A stretch of 64,000 nucleotides of DNA, from contig NZ_JAMXLE010000001.1 of assembly GCF_024055895.1 (NCBI RefSeq), forward strand, positions 434,001-498,000. Direction: 5' to 3'. Each line of letters begins with the position of its first letter. Positions within the stretch are counted from its first letter, which is position 1. A model generated the notes under the pieces. That model was not told the DNA's origin. It searched no databases and saw only the letters and a list, made by a program, of their open reading frames with translations. This DNA is from Rhizobium sp. L1K21. Its GTDB lineage: Bacteria > Pseudomonadota > Alphaproteobacteria > Rhizobiales > Rhizobiaceae. Position numbers and translations under genes: made by a program. Below are positions 62,167 through 64,000 of this stretch, piece by piece.

Positions 62167-63999
62167 TCAGAACTTGCGAACCTTCATGAAATTGACGGCA
62201 TTGCCGGCAAACCGCATGGGATCGACCTGCGTGTCGGTGGAAAAACCTGCAGCGTAGACCACTTTGGGCTGGGCGCGCATGACGCGGCTGACAAAGCGCG
62301 GCGCCTTGACCGGCTTGGTCTCCATGGCAACGCTCTTGGTGGAAAGTGCCCATTGGGCAACCAGTTCCGGCGTGAGCTTGGGCTCGACGCGCATTCCCGT
62401 TCTATTGGCCGCGCTGGCGTCGTTCTCGCTTGGCCTGCCGCCCTTCTTCGGGGCGAGACTGCTGGCGGCTGACGCTGCAAGATCATCGGGTGACGACGGC
62501 AATGCCGCAAGCCTCAGTGCTGAAGGCTGTTCGGGTGCGGCAAGTGTTTGCGCATCGTTGCCGACCTGACCTGCAAGCGAGCGTGTCAGCGGCTGCGCTT
62601 CATCTACCTCCGGTGAGAGAAGGGCAACCTCTGTTGCCTGCTCTTCTTTCTGCTTTGGCTCTTCTGCACCGATACGATTCAGGAGAGCGGCCAACTCGTC
62701 GCTGCTTCTTTCGTCTGCACCTGCGGTTTCGGCGGCAGCAATTTCTTCATTTGGTCGAAACTGCGGCTGAGGAAGCCTGCTGGCGTCGATATTGGCTAGC
62801 TCGAATTCCGCTTCGCCGGGCAATTTACGCTCGCCAAGCAGCTCTGGGAGCGGAACCTTCAATGTCGAAAGATCAGCAAATTCCGGTTGCCCAGGGTTTG
62901 GCTGCGGCACGGCTGCTGCCTCAAGGGCTTCCAATGCGGGATTCTGCTGCGGCGGCACAAGGGCTGTAGCGATAGCACCGTTGTCGGGTTCTGCGCTGAA
63001 GGCTGGCCGGGCGCCGGGAACGGGCGCATCAAAATTCTCTACGCCGGGCAAGGCGGTCGCCACCTGTTGCGGTGGTGCAGCTGGTCTTGCAGCCGCCGGG
63101 GCCGGAGCGGGCTCTGCCGAGGCGACAACCGTTTCGCTGGACACGATGGATTCGGGTTCTTCGTCCTCGTCGCCACCGCCAAACAGAATCTGCAGAAGGT
63201 TCTTGCGCTTGCCGGATGTCTTGCCGGCGGAATCGGCCACTTCAACCGATGTGGCGCCGACGCGGCGTTTATAGTCTGCCAATGCGGCCTGATAACCCGG
63301 CAAAGGTTTTCCGTCCGGCGGAATATGCATCGTCTTGCCATCGGGGAAGAGGCGAACGAGATCCTGGCGCGAGGCCCGCGGCCATGCACGCACGCCGCCG
63401 ACATCCATATGCACGAAGGGCGAGCCGGAGGTTGGATAATAACCAACGCCGCCAATCTGCAGCTTGAGGCCAATTTCGCGGAGCGTCTTCAACGGCACGC
63501 CGGGAATATAAAAATCCATCGCCTTGCCGAGAATGTGCTGGCTGTTCTTGGCAACGCCTTTGGAGCGCGATCTTAACATGGAGTTGGTCTGGGGCGCGCG
63601 ATAGGCGGACAGAACGTTGATATATTCGTTGGAGCCGGTGCGCTGATAAACTTCCCAAATCAGGTCAAAAAGACGGGGGTCCATCCGGGTCGGTTCGTTG
63701 CGCCGCCAGTCGCGCAGAAAACGGTTGAGCTTCTCAAGGCCGGCCTTGTCGAACTTGCCGTTCCTCTTGAAGGTAATCGTCGCACGTTCACCGGTGTGAA
63801 CATAATACAGTTTGAGGGAACGATTTGCTGCGTTTGCATCTGCGTTTGGTGCGAGGCCAGAGAGGAACATAAGGCACATTGCTGCGGCAAGCGCGGCCCA
63901 AAGCCTTTTAGCACCCGAGGGCTTCAATGAATTCGCGACCCCGCGTGCGTCGTTATGTTCCGAAAGACCATGCAAGACTGGCAAAAGTTTCCCCGTCAA
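62167..63999 (-). CDS. DUF882 (peptidase M15-like) exported protein; 5' end at window edge
   Basis: An approximately 610-residue exported protein. The first in-window codon is TTG at 63997-63999 and no ATG precedes the signal peptide (KRLWAALAAAMCLMFLSGLA), so the start may lie outside the window. A DUF882 domain (about residues 60-215) contains SAYRAPQTNSMLR, SQHILGKAMDFYI and FVHMDVGGVRAWP, with the zinc ligands expected in YcbK-type murein endopeptidases. A long Ala/Pro/Glu-rich region of about 350 residues follows, with no further domain seen. The peptidoglycan role is inferred. Confidence 0.85.
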   Translation of the reverse strand: MTGKLLPVLHGLSEHNDARGVANSLKPSGAKRLWAALAAAMCLMFLSGLAPNADANAANRSLKLYYVHTGERATITFKRNGKFDKAGLEKLNRFLRDWRRNEPTRMDPRLFDLIWEVYQRTGSNEYINVLSAYRAPQTNSMLRSRSKGVAKNSQHILGKAMDFYIPGVPLKTLREIGLKLQIGGVGYYPTSGSPFVHMDVGGVRAWPRASRQDLVRLFPDGKTMHIPPDGKPLPGYQAALADYKRRVGATSVEVADSAGKTSGKRKNLLQILFGGGDEDEEPESIVSSETVVASAEPAPAPAAARPAAPPQQVATALPGVENFDAPVPGARPAFSAEPDNGAIATALVPPQQNPALEALEAAAVPQPNPGQPEFADLSTLKVPLPELLGERKLPGEAEFELANIDASRLPQPQFRPNEEIAAAETAGADERSSDELAALLNRIGAEEPKQKEEQATEVALLSPEVDEAQPLTRSLAGQVGNDAQTLAAPEQPSALRLAALPSSPDDLAASAASSLAPKKGGRPSENDASAANRTGMRVEPKLTPELVAQWALSTKSVAMETKPVKAPRFVSRVMRAQPKVVYAAGFSTDTQVDPMRFAGNAVNFMKVRKF

Positions 64000-64000
64000 A

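Overview
The window reads as ordinary chromosomal DNA of an alphaproteobacterium of the order Hyphomicrobiales (Rhizobiales), most like Rhizobiaceae or Brucellaceae. The grounds are protein-level resemblance (GlgC, heterotetrameric sarcosine oxidase, CpdR, a TakP-like TRAP binding protein), a suhB/MmgR-type small RNA beside an inositol-monophosphatase-family gene, a ROSE-like thermometer before a small heat-shock gene, and a palindromic intergenic repeat of rhizobial style. No transposase, integrase, phage gene or CRISPR array was found. The genus cannot be fixed from sequence alone.

Layout. 1-8.8 kb: glycogen metabolism (glgC-glgA-pgm, then glgX), interrupted by a GST gene with no usable start codon, a DUF302 gene and a permease. 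8.8-11.5 kb: small metabolic genes (gamma-glutamylcyclotransferase, MaoC hydratase, luciferase-like monooxygenase, DUF486 membrane protein). 11.6-16.7 kb: sarcosine oxidase operon soxBDAG on the minus strand. 17-20.7 kb: rpsU, a TPR lipoprotein, an AraC regulator divergent from an MFS exporter, and a cytochrome-oxidase subunit-IV-like peptide. 21.1-23.5 kb: TRAP permease genes dctQ-dctM without a binding protein, followed by a cluster of inverted repeats and an hsp20 gene. 24.5-28.3 kb: lysophospholipase, hisN-like phosphatase, small RNA, N-formylglutamate amidohydrolase, cpdR, tRNA-Val(GAC). 28.5-35 kb: accessory-looking genes (TadG/VWA protein, a secreted beta-gamma-crystallin-type protein, WD40 protein, a low-GC stretch with a ParDE-like pair, a His-rich CobW-family metallochaperone). 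35-39.9 kb: regulators (LysR, MarR, LacI) with a creatininase-family enzyme, a 2-hydroxyacid dehydrogenase and a putative protease-inhibitor-like protein. 40.2-41.3 kb: a solitary TRAP binding protein that could serve the distant dctQM.

42-44.6 kb holds the most interesting system: a four-gene minus-strand operon of a DUF2282 secreted Cys peptide, a DUF692/MNIO enzyme, a DUF2063 partner and a DoxX-like membrane protein. This is the architecture of a bufferin (copper-binding RiPP) operon. The precursor has a signal peptide, four cysteines and a Met-rich tail, and an 11-bp hairpin separates its gene from the enzyme genes.

44.8-53 kb: threonine aldolase and glutamate synthase gltB-ybjQ-gltD, with a YbjQ-family gene between the two subunits. 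53-64 kb: cell-envelope genes (DUF459 SGNH protein, MltB-like transglycosylase, galU, beta-barrel protein, kdsD-type isomerase, NfeD/SPFH pair), ferrochelatase and a DUF882 peptidase-like protein whose 5' end reaches the window edge.
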